A DNA stretch of 11,994 bases from NCBI GenBank assembly GCA_016931435.1, contig JAFGET010000063.1, positions 1 through 11,994 of the forward strand. Direction: 5' to 3'. A program made the translations under genes and the position numbers. Every line of letters begins with the position of its first letter. Position 1 is the first letter of the stretch. The notes beneath the pieces were generated by a model. The model was not told the DNA's origin, ran no database searches, and saw only the letters and a list, made by a program, of their open reading frames with translations. This DNA comes from Candidatus Omnitrophota bacterium. Its GTDB lineage: Bacteria; Omnitrophota; Gorgyraeia; Gygaellales; Profunditerraquicolaceae. Below, piece by piece: positions 1-7,900 of the stretch.

Positions 1-735
1 ACGAATAACGCCGTAAGCAAGACCATCAATTTTTCCCATGAGGCAAAGATGGAGGACGTAAAAAAGGCTTATTTGCTGGCTTATGAACTGGGCTGTAAAG
101 GAATTACCATTTACCGCGACGGAAGCCGCGAAGAGCAGGTTTTAAATATCGCGCGCGCCCAGCCTAAAGAAGAAAAGCAGGAGGTCAAGATCCTGAATCC
201 CGGCAAGATCGCTCCCCGCCCGCGCCCGGAAGTAATAACCGGCACCACCACTAAAGTTTCAACCGGATGCGGCAATCTTTACGTCACTATCAATATCGAT
301 GAGAACGGAAGGCCGTTCGAGCTTTTTACCCAGATGGGTAAAGCCGGAGGCTGCGCGGCCTCCCAGCTTGAGGCCACAGGCAGGCTTGTTTCTTTGGCTT
401 TTCGCTCAGGTATAGAGGTAAAATCTATCATCGAACAATTACGCAATATCCGCTGCCCCAGCCCTTCTTGGGAAAAGGGTCAGAGGATATTCTCCTGCGC
501 TGACGCTATTGCCCGGGTGATCGAAAAAAGGCTTGCTGGCGCCGCAGAGGGCCAGGAGATCGTTTTGGAAATAGCCAATGTCGCGATGAAACATTCTCAC
601 ACTGATGAAGTTGCAAGCGTTGACTTTAAAACAGCGCAGGGTGAGATAGTCGGCGTTTGCCCGGATTGCGGAGGGGCGCTTCGCCACGAAGAAGGATGCG
701 TTAAATGTAACGCCTGTGGTTTTTCCAAATGTTAA
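1..735 (+). CDS. nrdJ: Adenosylcobalamin-dependent (class II) ribonucleoside-diphosphate reductase, C-terminal part
   Basis: The gene enters the window already open in frame 1; its start lies upstream. The first visible residues, including HEAKMEDVKKAYLLAYELG and then KGITIYRDGSREEQVL, are the typical end of the class II RNR catalytic barrel. The enzyme reduces ribonucleotides to deoxyribonucleotides in the cytoplasm, using B12 to make its radical, so it works without oxygen. After a linker comes a TSCPD-type domain (about visible residues 80-155, with TGCGNLYV and GKAGGCAASQLEA), which is common in these enzymes. The tail is a small zinc-ribbon-like segment with CPDC and later CNAC, ending FSKC. 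Such Cys-rich tails are thought to re-reduce the active site, but that role is inferred here. The TAA stop is at 733-735. The methionine at position 49 is internal, not a start. Family identity is clear; only the N-terminal catalytic part is missing from view. Confidence 0.93.
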   Translation, partial: TNNAVSKTINFSHEAKMEDVKKAYLLAYELGCKGITIYRDGSREEQVLNIARAQPKEEKQEVKILNPGKIAPRPRPEVITGTTTKVSTGCGNLYVTINIDENGRPFELFTQMGKAGGCAASQLEATGRLVSLAFRSGIEVKSIIEQLRNIRCPSPSWEKGQRIFSCADAIARVIEKRLAGAAEGQEIVLEIANVAMKHSHTDEVASVDFKTAQGEIVGVCPDCGGALRHEEGCVKCNACGFSKC

Positions 736-746
736 GCAGTTAATCC

Positions 747-801
747 GAGGTCTCACTCCCACAGCTTTGATATCAGTAATAGCCTGTGGAAGTGAGACTT
801 C
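747..801 (+). repeat. 18-bp inverted repeat between nrdJ and apgM
   Basis: Arms 747-764 and 784-801 pair over 18 positions with one C-A mismatch and one G-U pair, around a loop of 19 nt. The hairpin starts 11 nt after the nrdJ stop and ends 15 nt before the apgM start, close to its ribosome binding site (AAGGGAG, 808-814). No clear run of T follows, so it is not a classic intrinsic terminator. It may stabilise the nrdJ 3' end, act as a weak terminator, or be an interspersed palindromic element. The pairing is seen; the role is inferred. Confidence 0.75.
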
Positions 802-816
802 CAATTTAAGGGAGCC

Positions 817-2100
817 ATGAAAAAAATATTATATGTGGTTTTAGACGGACTAGGAGACCTTCCGGTCAAGGAATTAGATAATAAGACCCCGCTTGAAGCA
901 GCCCTTACTCCTAATATGGATAAGCTTGCCCAGAAAGGAAAGACCGGCTTGGTTTATCCTGTGGCAGAAGGTATCGCCCCGGAGTCGGATATCGCGGTGA
1001 TCAGCCTTTTGGGATACGACGCGCATAAATATTATACCGGGCGCGGCCCCTTGGAGGCGTTTGCCGAAGGCCTGGACATACAGGAAGGGAATCTCGCTTT
1101 ACGGGTGAATTTTGCCACAGTAGCGGATGACGCAAAGACGATCAAGGACCGGCGCGTAGGAAGGAATTTAACCGATGAAGAGGCAACTGCCCTGGCCAAA
1201 GAAATCAACTCCAAGATAACTCTTAGCAGCGGGACTTTTGAATTTAAGAACACTATCGGCCACCGCGGCGTATTAGTGATAAGAGGTATGCGTTCTAAAC
1301 TGTCGGGTTGGATCACCAATACCGATCCCGCCTACGACAGGGAAGGCGTCTTTGGCGTAGCCAAAGAAAAATTTGAGAATAAAGTCGCGGTATCGCAGCC
1401 TATGCCCGGATACGAGGATTCACCAGAGGCCCAAGAAGCAGCTTTATTGTTAAATGAATTCACCGAAAGATCCAACAAGGTCTTGAATGATTCCGCTCTG
1501 AACAAAAAGAGGATCGCAGAGGGAAAGATGCCCGGTAACCTTATTTTATCGCGCGACGCCGGAGATTGCCTGCCGAAATTTCCTTCCTTAGCGAGCCTTT
1601 ATAATATCAGATTCGGTTCTTTTGTGCAGATGCCCGTAGAAAAAGGTATCGCGCTTTTGACCGGTATCGATATAATCGACGTGCCTTCTTCTTCGGGCCA
1701 CCTGGACGTGGATTATCCTATCTGGGCAAAATTAGCCCTGGATTCCTTGAATAAATACGACGGTATTTATGTCCACATCAAAGGCCCGGACGAGCCTGCG
1801 CACGACGGAGATTTTAGGAAAAAGAAAGATATCATCGAGGCTATCGATAAATATTTCTTTGCCGACCTTTTGAGTAAACTCGATTTAAATTCCGCAATAA
1901 TTGCCACGACCGCGGATCATTCCACGGTATGCGCGATAAAGGCGCATTCGGCCGACCCTGTGCCCTTGCTCATCTCTGGCGGCGACATTAAGCCGGACGG
2001 TTCGCTAAGTTTCTCTGAAAAGGCGGCAAAACTTGGCTCTTTAGGCGAGTTGACAGGTCGGGATGTCTTGCCCCTCCTTGTAAAATTTTCCCAGGAATAG
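817..2100 (+). CDS. apgM: Cofactor-independent phosphoglycerate mutase, archaeal-type (aPGAM)
   Basis: The 427-aa product matches the alkaline-phosphatase-superfamily mutase that interconverts 3- and 2-phosphoglycerate in glycolysis and gluconeogenesis without 2,3-bisphosphoglycerate. Visible signatures are the N-terminal metal-binding VVLDGLGD (Asp10), the segment APESDIAVISLLGYD with the likely phospho-accepting Ser57, and YTGRGPLEA. Further metal-site motifs are HIKGPDEPAHDGD and TTADHST, followed by a late His in KAHSADPVPLL. Length is normal for the archaeal-type branch (about 400-430 aa) and well short of bacterial GpmI (about 510 aa). The ATG at 817 is chosen because AAGGGAG lies just upstream and the protein starts directly with the conserved first strand. 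The gene lies 81 bp after nrdJ. This branch also occurs in many anaerobic bacteria. Some relatives are annotated as phosphonopyruvate-decarboxylase-like, but the motifs here fit the mutase. Confidence 0.92.
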   Translation: MKKILYVVLDGLGDLPVKELDNKTPLEAALTPNMDKLAQKGKTGLVYPVAEGIAPESDIAVISLLGYDAHKYYTGRGPLEAFAEGLDIQEGNLALRVNFATVADDAKTIKDRRVGRNLTDEEATALAKEINSKITLSSGTFEFKNTIGHRGVLVIRGMRSKLSGWITNTDPAYDREGVFGVAKEKFENKVAVSQPMPGYEDSPEAQEAALLLNEFTERSNKVLNDSALNKKRIAEGKMPGNLILSRDAGDCLPKFPSLASLYNIRFGSFVQMPVEKGIALLTGIDIIDVPSSSGHLDVDYPIWAKLALDSLNKYDGIYVHIKGPDEPAHDGDFRKKKDIIEAIDKYFFADLLSKLDLNSAIIATTADHSTVCAIKAHSADPVPLLISGGDIKPDGSLSFSEKAAKLGSLGELTGRDVLPLLVKFSQE

Positions 2101-2110
2101 TATCATAATA

Positions 2111-2209
2111 AGGCAAAAGGTAAAAGGAAAAAGGCAAAAGTTCAAAGTAAAATTAAAAAGTTCTGACTTTTGAATTGTAGTTTTATCTTTTGCGTTTTTA
2201 CTTTTGAAT
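2111..2209 (+). repeat. AT-rich imperfect palindrome filling the apgM-mnmG gap
   Basis: The left half (about 2111-2160) is nearly all A and G with short CAAAAG units at 2114-2119 and 2135-2140. The right half (about 2161-2209) is nearly all T and C with the complementary CTTTTG at 2167-2172, 2187-2192 and 2201-2206. The halves could fold into a long, bulged hairpin ending at the mnmG start codon. It resembles the A/G-rich palindromic elements scattered through many uncultured bacterial genomes. The pattern is seen; that it is a dispersed element is inferred. Confidence 0.65.
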
Positions 2210-4093
2210 ATGGATAAGTATGATGTGATTGTTATAGGCGCCGGGCATGCCGGCATAGAGGCCTCTTTGGCTTGCGCGCGCCTTGGGTGTAAGGCCCTGA
2301 TGGTCACATTCAGGCGCGAGGCGATCGGCCTGATGAGCTGTAATCCGGCTATCGGCGGGGTAGGCAAAGCGCAGCTGGTCAGAGAGATCGATGCCTTAGG
2401 CGGAGAAATGGCAAAGGCAGCCGATAGCTGCGGGATACAGTTCAGGATACTTAATGCCTCAAAAGGGCCGGCCGTGCAGTCTTTGCGCGCGCAGGTGGAT
2501 AAATATAAATACCTGGCTTATATGCGCCGGGTCTTAAGAGGGCAAAAAGACCTTACCGTAAAAGAAGCGGAGGTGACCGGGCTTATAGTCAAAGACGGAA
2601 CGGCGGGCGGGGTAGTATTAAACAGCAAAGAAGAGGCATATTCTTCTTGCGTAGTCATCGCAGCCGGGACATTCTTGGACGGACTGGTGCATATCGGTCT
2701 CGATCATCACAGCGCAGGCAGGATCGATGAGCCGGCATCCATAAAATTAACAGAAAACTTAAAAGGGCTGGGATTTGACCTCTTGCGTTTTAAGACCGGC
2801 ACCTGCGCGCGCCTGGATAAAAACTCCATAGATTTTTCAAGGCTGATCGTGCAGAAAGGGGACGATATACCGCAGGCTTTCTCTTTTTCTACGAAAAGAC
2901 TGATCTATCGGCAAGTCCCCTGTTATATAACCTATACCAATGAAAAAACACACCGGATAATCCTCGATAATCTGGGCAGGTCTCCGCTTTATAGCGGCAT
3001 AATCCGCTCTACCGGCGTGCGCTATTGCCCCTCCGTGGAAGACAAAATAGTCAAATTCAGGGATAAAGCAAGGCACCAGGTATTCCTTGAACCGGAAGGC
3101 CTGAAGACCGATGAAATATATCCTAATGGGCTCTCCACCAGCCTTCCCGCGGACGTGCAGCTTAAGATAATTCATTCTATCGAAGGATTGGAAAAGGCAA
3201 GGGTTATCCGTTACGGTTACGGCATTGAGCATGCGGTAATCGAACCCAGGCAGCTTTACCCTACCCTGGAGGCAAAATTGGTTAAGAACCTTTATCTTGC
3301 CGGGCAGATAAACGGCACTACCGGTTATGAAGAGGCGGCTGCCTTAGGGTTGATCGCCGGTGTCAACGCGGCATTGAGAATAAAGAAAAAAGAGCCGTTT
3401 ATTTTAGACCGCGCCTCAAGTTATATCGGGGTTTTGATAGACGACTTGACTACTAAGGGCACCCCTGAGCCCTACCGCATGTTCACCTCGCGCGTGGAAT
3501 ACCGTCTTATCCTCCGCCAGGACAACGCGGATCTGCGCCTGCGTGATCTTGGGTGTAATCTGGGGTTAGTGGGTAAAAAGGATCACTTTAAAACAGAAAA
3601 AAAGAGGTCAGAGATCCAAAAAGGAACGGATTTCTTAAAAGGCCAATATATTAAGCCCTGCGTCAAGGTAAACCAAAAATTGCGGCAGCTGGGGACTTCC
3701 GCAATAAAAAACAGGGTTTCGTTGGAAGAAATGCTTAAGAGGCCGCAGATAAGTTTAAAAAGCCTGTTGAAATTAAGCGGCTGCAGCGTGAAATTTTCCG
3801 AATGCGCTTTACAGCAGCTGGAAATAGAGGTAAAATATTCAGGATTTATCCAAAGACAATCAAAGGAAGTGGAGCGCTTCAAGAACTTAGAGCGCGTAAG
3901 AATACCGCAACATCTGGATTACGCCGTAGTCCCGGGGCTCTCCTGTGAAATAAGGGAAAAACTTGACAGTTTAAAGCCCCTCAACCTTGGGCAGGCAAGC
4001 CGTATATCCGGTATCACCCCCGCGGCTATTTCCATATTGATGGTCTATTTAAGAAGGATGGATGGGCAAGGAAAATTATTACCAGGAGCTTAA
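2210..4093 (+). CDS. mnmG: tRNA uridine-34 5-carboxymethylaminomethyl modification enzyme MnmG (GidA)
   Basis: The product is 627 aa from the ATG at 2210, the usual length for MnmG. With MnmE, this FAD enzyme installs the cmnm5 group on wobble uridine of several tRNAs in the cytoplasm. Visible motifs are the FAD-binding IGAGHAG (residues 9-15) and SCNPAIGGVGKAQL with conserved Cys44. Further along are GPAVQSLRAQ, RYCPSVEDK with the second conserved Cys, EGLKTDEIYPNG, GQINGTTGYEEAA and FTSRVEYRL. One oddity is FKTGTCARL (Cys199) where most relatives have TGTPPR. A TTG at 2204 gives a slightly longer frame, but the ATG puts the first strand (DKYDVIVIGAG) at the normal distance. No Shine-Dalgarno is visible before either start, since the upstream 100 bp is a palindrome. 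No mnmE is in view. The 3' end overlaps the next gene by 32 bp. Confidence 0.96.
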   Translation: MDKYDVIVIGAGHAGIEASLACARLGCKALMVTFRREAIGLMSCNPAIGGVGKAQLVREIDALGGEMAKAADSCGIQFRILNASKGPAVQSLRAQVDKYKYLAYMRRVLRGQKDLTVKEAEVTGLIVKDGTAGGVVLNSKEEAYSSCVVIAAGTFLDGLVHIGLDHHSAGRIDEPASIKLTENLKGLGFDLLRFKTGTCARLDKNSIDFSRLIVQKGDDIPQAFSFSTKRLIYRQVPCYITYTNEKTHRIILDNLGRSPLYSGIIRSTGVRYCPSVEDKIVKFRDKARHQVFLEPEGLKTDEIYPNGLSTSLPADVQLKIIHSIEGLEKARVIRYGYGIEHAVIEPRQLYPTLEAKLVKNLYLAGQINGTTGYEEAAALGLIAGVNAALRIKKKEPFILDRASSYIGVLIDDLTTKGTPEPYRMFTSRVEYRLILRQDNADLRLRDLGCNLGLVGKKDHFKTEKKRSEIQKGTDFLKGQYIKPCVKVNQKLRQLGTSAIKNRVSLEEMLKRPQISLKSLLKLSGCSVKFSECALQQLEIEVKYSGFIQRQSKEVERFKNLERVRIPQHLDYAVVPGLSCEIREKLDSLKPLNLGQASRISGITPAAISILMVYLRRMDGQGKLLPGA

Positions 4094-4739
4094 GAGGTTT
4101 TCAAAGGGCCTGGGAGTGGACCTTTTTGGGGTAGCGGATATTTCGCAGGCAAAAGAAGGATTTGCGCTCACTGCGGAATTATCCGAAAAATTAAAAAGGG
4201 CGGTATCTTTAGGGGTGAGGCTTTCTGAAGGGGTCCTTGAAGAAATACAGGGGGCTCCTAATAAGTTATATTTCCACCATTACCGCACGGCAAACTCCTT
4301 TTTAGACCAGGTAGCTTTTAAGGTAGCTCATCATATCCAGAAAAAAGGGTTTTTAGCCCTGGCAATACCGGCTTCCCAGATCCTGGATTGGCAGAAACAA
4401 AGCGCGCACCTGTCGCATAAGAAGGTCGGAGTTCTTGCCGGTTTAGGATGGATAGGGAGGAATAATCTTTTAGTAAATAAAGCGCTGGGCAGCCAATTCC
4501 GCCTGGCAACGGTCTTGACGGATATGCCGCTTAAGGCGGATAGGATATCTAAAGAGGATTGCGGCAGCTGCCGTTTATGTATCGAGGTTTGCCCGGCGGG
4601 GGCGATCAAAGACGACCCCGCGCAGTTCGACCATTTAAGCTGCTTTGAAAAATTAAAGGAATTTCAGGCAAAGCGCTTGGCCGACCAGTATATCTGCGGT
4701 GTCTGCGTGAAAGCCTGTTGCGGCTCAGGAGAGGAATAA
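4062..4739 (+). CDS. QueG-like protein with double [4Fe-4S] cluster domain
   Basis: The 225-aa product belongs to the broad epoxyqueuosine reductase-like family (COG1600 type) but to a short branch. The central stretch LSHKKVGVLAGLGWIGRNNLL (residues 117-137) and RLATVLTDMPL are diagnostic of that family. The Cys pattern CGSCRLCIEVCP (167-178) makes one [4Fe-4S] site. Cys194 plus CGVCVKAC (212-219) can make the second. QueG itself is longer (300-380 aa) and carries an Asp-containing DxxP motif before the AGLGWIG block; here that place reads SHKK, so true queuosine chemistry is doubtful. Short proteins like this are common in anaerobes and have no firm function. The ATG at 4062 has AAGGA just upstream and lies inside the mnmG end, so translation is probably coupled. 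The link to a tRNA-modifying neighbour is suggestive only. Confidence 0.8.
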   Translation: MGKENYYQELKRFSKGLGVDLFGVADISQAKEGFALTAELSEKLKRAVSLGVRLSEGVLEEIQGAPNKLYFHHYRTANSFLDQVAFKVAHHIQKKGFLALAIPASQILDWQKQSAHLSHKKVGVLAGLGWIGRNNLLVNKALGSQFRLATVLTDMPLKADRISKEDCGSCRLCIEVCPAGAIKDDPAQFDHLSCFEKLKEFQAKRLADQYICGVCVKACCGSGEE

Positions 4740-4741
4740 TC

Positions 4742-6355
4742 ATGGTTAAAGAAGTCATCTTTGGCGTTGTTGGAGGATTAGGTTTATTCATTTACGGTAT
4801 CTGGGAGATGAGTGAGGGCTTGCATAAGGCATGCGGGGAAAGGATGAAAAAGATCCTGCATGGCTTGACCGGAAGCCCCATCCGCGGGGTTTTTGTCGGC
4901 ACCACCATTACTAGTATTATTCAGTCTTCATCAGCTACTACCGTCATGGTAGTAGGTTTTGTCAATGCCGGCCTGATGACTTTGGTGCAGGGGTTGGGTG
5001 TTATATTCGGAGCTAACATTGGGACAACAATTACTGCGCAGATAATCGCTTTTAAGCTTACGGATTACGCTCTCCCTGTTATCGGTGCGGGTATGCTAAC
5101 CATATTTCTTTCTAAAAAGAAAAGCCATAAATACGTCGGTGAGTTCTTGATGGGTTTTGGTATTCTTTTCTTAGGTTTGAATATACTTACAAGCGTGGTT
5201 AAGCCATTAGGTCAGTATCCGTGGTTTAATAATATCTTTATTACTTTCAGCAAGAACCCTCTTTTAGGCATTCTAGCCGGAGCAATAGTCACCGCAATAG
5301 TACAGAGCAGCTCTGTGACTACTGGTATGGTTTTAGGGCTGGCAATGGCAAATCTCGTTGATCTTAAGGCAGCCATACCTTTAGTCTTAGGTTGCGGGAT
5401 AGGGACATGTGTTACGGCAATGATCGCTTCTTTAGGTACTAATATCTCAGCAAGAAGGGCTGCTTTGGGGCATATAATGTTTAATACCATCGGAGTAGTA
5501 ATTTTCTTGCCCTTTCTAGGTTTTTTTCAGAAAATGGTCGTTCATACTTCCTCTGAGCTTCCCAGGCAGATCGCTAATGTCCATACTTTATTTAACGTTA
5601 TAAATACGATCATATTTCTTCCTTTTGTGGGCTTGTATGCCGCTTTACTTAAGAAGATGATAAAAGGGAAAGAGGAGGAAGAGGAAATAGAATATTTGCC
5701 GAAATACCTAGAACGTCATCTGCTTAATACTCCTCCTATTGCTATTGAAGCAGCGATAAAAGAGATCGTAAGGACTTTAAGCCTTACCCAAAAGATGGTC
5801 TCTATTGTTATGGAAAGCTTTGTTAAAAATGAACCTAAGTCTCTTGAAAAGATCGCTCGCGCAGAAGGCGCGGTAGATTCTTTAAGAGAGGCGATCACCG
5901 CTTATCTTGTAGAATTAATGCAGCAGGAATTGAATAAAGAAGAGTCAAAAAAGATCCCCGCGCTCATACATGCCATTAATGACGTAGAAAGAATAGGCGA
6001 CCACGCTGAGAATCTTAGAGGTTTAGCAGAACAAAAAATAGAAAATAAGCTCCCCTTCTCAGAAGCCGCGGTCGATGAATTAAGAAGGATGTATGAGGAT
6101 ATTAATACGATGATCAACTGTTCTGTAGGCGCACTTAAATTGAATAATATTGATGAAGCTAAGGTCGTTCTTGAACAGGAGTGCCAGATAAATAATTTAC
6201 GGAACAGGCTGAAAGATAATCATGTCAGGCGCCTTGAGCAGGGGCAGTGTAAGGTCACTTCAGGCGTAGTATTTTTAGATACTGTAAGTAATTTAGAGAA
6301 GATCGGTGACCATCTTACTAACGTAGCGCAGGCAGTAATAGAGGGATTACAATAA
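4742..6355 (+). CDS. Na/Pi-cotransporter family membrane protein with C-terminal PhoU-like domain (NptA/YjbB type)
   Basis: The 537-aa product has an N-terminal hydrophobic half with two inverted-type repeats, each carrying the QSSS motif of Na/Pi cotransporters (QSSSATT at 61-67, QSSSVTT at 188-194) and a following glycine-rich segment (GANIGTTITA, GCGIGTCVTA). Residues from about 325 to the end are predicted helical and PhoU-like, with a repeated ERIGDH and EKIGDH pattern. The family moves phosphate with sodium across the inner membrane; in bacteria some members act mainly in export or phosphate balance. The ATG at 4742 is chosen over an in-frame TTG at 4718 because AGGAGAGG (4727-4734) is well placed and the gap to the upstream stop is 2 nt. 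An acidic linker (EEEEEIE, about 311-317) joins the halves. By eye the gene looks somewhat more AT-rich than mnmG. The substrate is inferred from family. Confidence 0.9.
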   Translation: MVKEVIFGVVGGLGLFIYGIWEMSEGLHKACGERMKKILHGLTGSPIRGVFVGTTITSIIQSSSATTVMVVGFVNAGLMTLVQGLGVIFGANIGTTITAQIIAFKLTDYALPVIGAGMLTIFLSKKKSHKYVGEFLMGFGILFLGLNILTSVVKPLGQYPWFNNIFITFSKNPLLGILAGAIVTAIVQSSSVTTGMVLGLAMANLVDLKAAIPLVLGCGIGTCVTAMIASLGTNISARRAALGHIMFNTIGVVIFLPFLGFFQKMVVHTSSELPRQIANVHTLFNVINTIIFLPFVGLYAALLKKMIKGKEEEEEIEYLPKYLERHLLNTPPIAIEAAIKEIVRTLSLTQKMVSIVMESFVKNEPKSLEKIARAEGAVDSLREAITAYLVELMQQELNKEESKKIPALIHAINDVERIGDHAENLRGLAEQKIENKLPFSEAAVDELRRMYEDINTMINCSVGALKLNNIDEAKVVLEQECQINNLRNRLKDNHVRRLEQGQCKVTSGVVFLDTVSNLEKIGDHLTNVAQAVIEGLQ

Positions 6356-6357
6356 CC

Positions 6358-6825
6358 ATGGGCGACGTATATTTGACTCAGGAGGGTTACCAGAAACTGG
6401 TTGAGGAGCTGGAATATTTAAAGACTACCAAACGCAGGCAGATCTCAAAAGCGATAGGCGAGGCAAGGAGCTTAGGCGATATCAGCGAGAACGCAGAATA
6501 TGACGCGGCTAAGGACGCCCAGGGGATGAATGAGAAAAAGATCGCTGAACTTGAGGAAAAGCTCTCCCGCGTAAAGATACTCGATGACTCGATACCCGAT
6601 GACGAGGTGTTAATCGGCGCAACCGTAAAGCTTAAGGATATGGAGACCGAAGAAGAGCTGGAATATACCCTGGTGTCAGAGGAGGAGGCTGATTATTCGC
6701 AAAACAAGATCTCGATCACTTCTCCGGTAGGAAGCGCGCTGATGAACCACAAGGAAAACGACACCGTTGAAATAAAGATCCCCGCGGGGACCTTAAAATA
6801 CAAAGTTTTAAAGATATCCAGATAA
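6358..6825 (+). CDS. greA: Transcription elongation factor GreA
   Basis: The 155-aa product is typical GreA length. It rescues backtracked RNA polymerase by stimulating transcript cleavage through the secondary channel. Residues 1-75 form the antiparallel coiled coil. The tip SLGDISENAEYDAAKD (38-53) carries Asp41 and Glu44, the two acidic residues needed for cleavage. The C-terminal FKBP-like domain includes SPVGSALMNHKENDTVEIKIPAG. The gene starts 2 nt after the transporter stop, so it is probably the last gene of the mnmG-greA operon. GreB is less likely given the tip sequence and the general similarity to GreA. Confidence 0.96.
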   Translation: MGDVYLTQEGYQKLVEELEYLKTTKRRQISKAIGEARSLGDISENAEYDAAKDAQGMNEKKIAELEEKLSRVKILDDSIPDDEVLIGATVKLKDMETEEELEYTLVSEEEADYSQNKISITSPVGSALMNHKENDTVEIKIPAGTLKYKVLKISR

Positions 6826-6848
6826 CACTTTTTGCATCAGCCGCAACG

Positions 6849-6877
6849 TTGATTTCTCACCGTGAAGATACTATACT
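6849..6877 (+). promoter_or_regulatory. Predicted sigma70 promoter for the prepilin cluster
   Basis: TTGATT (6849-6854), a 17-bp spacer, then TATACT (6872-6877). This matches the consensus well and would start transcription near 6884, just at the GGGGGAG ribosome binding site of the next gene. It argues that the pilin genes are a separate unit from greA, and against the GTG at 6862 as a start. Confidence 0.5.
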
Positions 6878-6897
6878 TTAATTGGGGGAGGCCGTAT

Positions 6898-7311
6898 ATG
6901 AAAGCCAAAGGCAAAGGCAAAGGCATAACCTTGATTGAAGTATTGATTGCCACCGTAATCCTTGTTTTTGCAAGCCTTTCCATAATACAGTTCTATATTT
7001 ACAGCCTGCGCCTTTCGCAGTCCAACAAGGAAGAGGTATTGGCTTCTGACCAGCTGGCGAATATGATGGAGGCGATCAAATGCACGCCTTTTAACAATTT
7101 ACTTACGGATTTTCCGGATGGGGTAGTTGATGGCCTGCCTGCTAATGACTATTCCGCGATTTTAGGCGGATATGCTTTAAATAACGAAGAGATCACGGTC
7201 TCTTATGTCAACGCAAGCAGTAATCCTTTAGAGGTAACCGCTGCCTTAAGCTGGCAGGATTTCCGAGGCGCGATCCGGACGAAATATTTAGTGACCAAGC
7301 GGGTGAGGTAG
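6898..7311 (+). CDS. Type IV prepilin-like protein (PilV/GspI-like minor pilin)
   Basis: The 137-aa product begins with a short basic leader ending KGKG, then ITLIEVLIATVILVFASLSI. This is a class III prepilin signal: cleavage is expected after Gly9, giving a mature protein with Glu at position 5 and an N-terminal helix of about 20 hydrophobic residues. Such proteins are cleaved and methylated by PilD-type peptidase and build or prime type IV pili or type II secretion pseudopili. The rest (ASDQLANMMEAIK, later TAALSWQD) fits the PilV/GspI style. The ATG at 6898 is supported by GGGGGAG (6884-6890). An in-frame GTG at 6862 would add 12 residues before the leader. It is followed after 4 nt by a second prepilin gene. 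Confidence 0.85.
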   Translation: MKAKGKGKGITLIEVLIATVILVFASLSIIQFYIYSLRLSQSNKEEVLASDQLANMMEAIKCTPFNNLLTDFPDGVVDGLPANDYSAILGGYALNNEEITVSYVNASSNPLEVTAALSWQDFRGAIRTKYLVTKRVR

Positions 7312-7315
7312 GAAA

Positions 7316-7897
7316 ATGAGAAGCGTTGCCAGGGTGGGCTTTACGTTAATCGAGGCGATCTTAGCAGCCGCGATACTTTTGGTCATAAGCGCGATCATGT
7401 TGTCTTTTTTCACCCAGGGCTCAAGCCTCTGGCAGTCCTTAAGCGGTTCAAGCGACCTGCGTTCTATCGGCAGAAACGCCATGAATTATATGTCGCAGGA
7501 ACTGCGCCGGGCCACGCGCACTTCCACGGAAATTCCTTCCCCAAACCTTACTATCCCTTCAAAGCCTAATAATACATCCGTTGATTTTTATTTACCCTGC
7601 GATAGCGATACGGATGAAAACGAACTGATCATAGATGATATCGGCGCGACCGAATGGGATAAGAGCAATAAGATCCAATACCAGTATGTCCCCGGGCAAA
7701 AACGCCTGCGCCGCCTGGAACAAGGCGTACAACGCATTATAGCCGAGGACGTCTCTTCGATAGAATTCGAAGATGTCACTATCAACCCGAACCTGTATAA
7801 TAACGAATTAAAGATCATTCTTACCTTAGAAAGAGCCACCGCGCAGGGCGGGACTGTATCGGTGACCTTTACTTCTCTGGTAAAATTGAGGAATTGA
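7316..7897 (+). CDS. Type IV prepilin-like protein (PilW/GspJ-like minor pilin)
   Basis: The 193-aa product starts MRSVARVG then FTLIEAILAAAILLV, a clear prepilin signal with cleavage after Gly8 and Glu at +5. Downstream MNYMSQELRRATRTS and QYQYVPGQKRLRRLEQGVQ resemble PilW/GspJ proteins, and the C-terminal end is beta-rich (ELKIILTLERA). It would be processed like its neighbour and sit in the same pseudopilus or pilus tip. The start is 4 nt after the previous stop, so the two are cotranscribed. Which system it serves cannot be told, since no assembly ATPase or secretin gene is in view. Confidence 0.84.
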   Translation: MRSVARVGFTLIEAILAAAILLVISAIMLSFFTQGSSLWQSLSGSSDLRSIGRNAMNYMSQELRRATRTSTEIPSPNLTIPSKPNNTSVDFYLPCDSDTDENELIIDDIGATEWDKSNKIQYQYVPGQKRLRRLEQGVQRIIAEDVSSIEFEDVTINPNLYNNELKIILTLERATAQGGTVSVTFTSLVKLRN

Positions 7898-7900
7898 ATT

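Noticed and set aside
439..804. Minus-strand open frame across the nrdJ end and the hairpin
   Set aside because: It is antisense to conserved nrdJ sequence, has no recognisable protein features and no ribosome binding site.
2204..2209. TTG as the mnmG start
   Set aside because: It adds only two residues; neither start has an SD, and the ATG at 2210 gives the standard MnmG N-terminus.
4718..4741. TTG as the start of the Na/Pi protein
   Set aside because: The ATG at 4742 has a well-placed AGGAGAGG that lies inside this would-be extension, and the extension is basic and not conserved-looking.
6862..6897. GTG as the start of the first prepilin
   Set aside because: It overlaps the predicted promoter and lacks an SD; the ATG at 6898 has GGGGGAG and gives a normal short prepilin leader.
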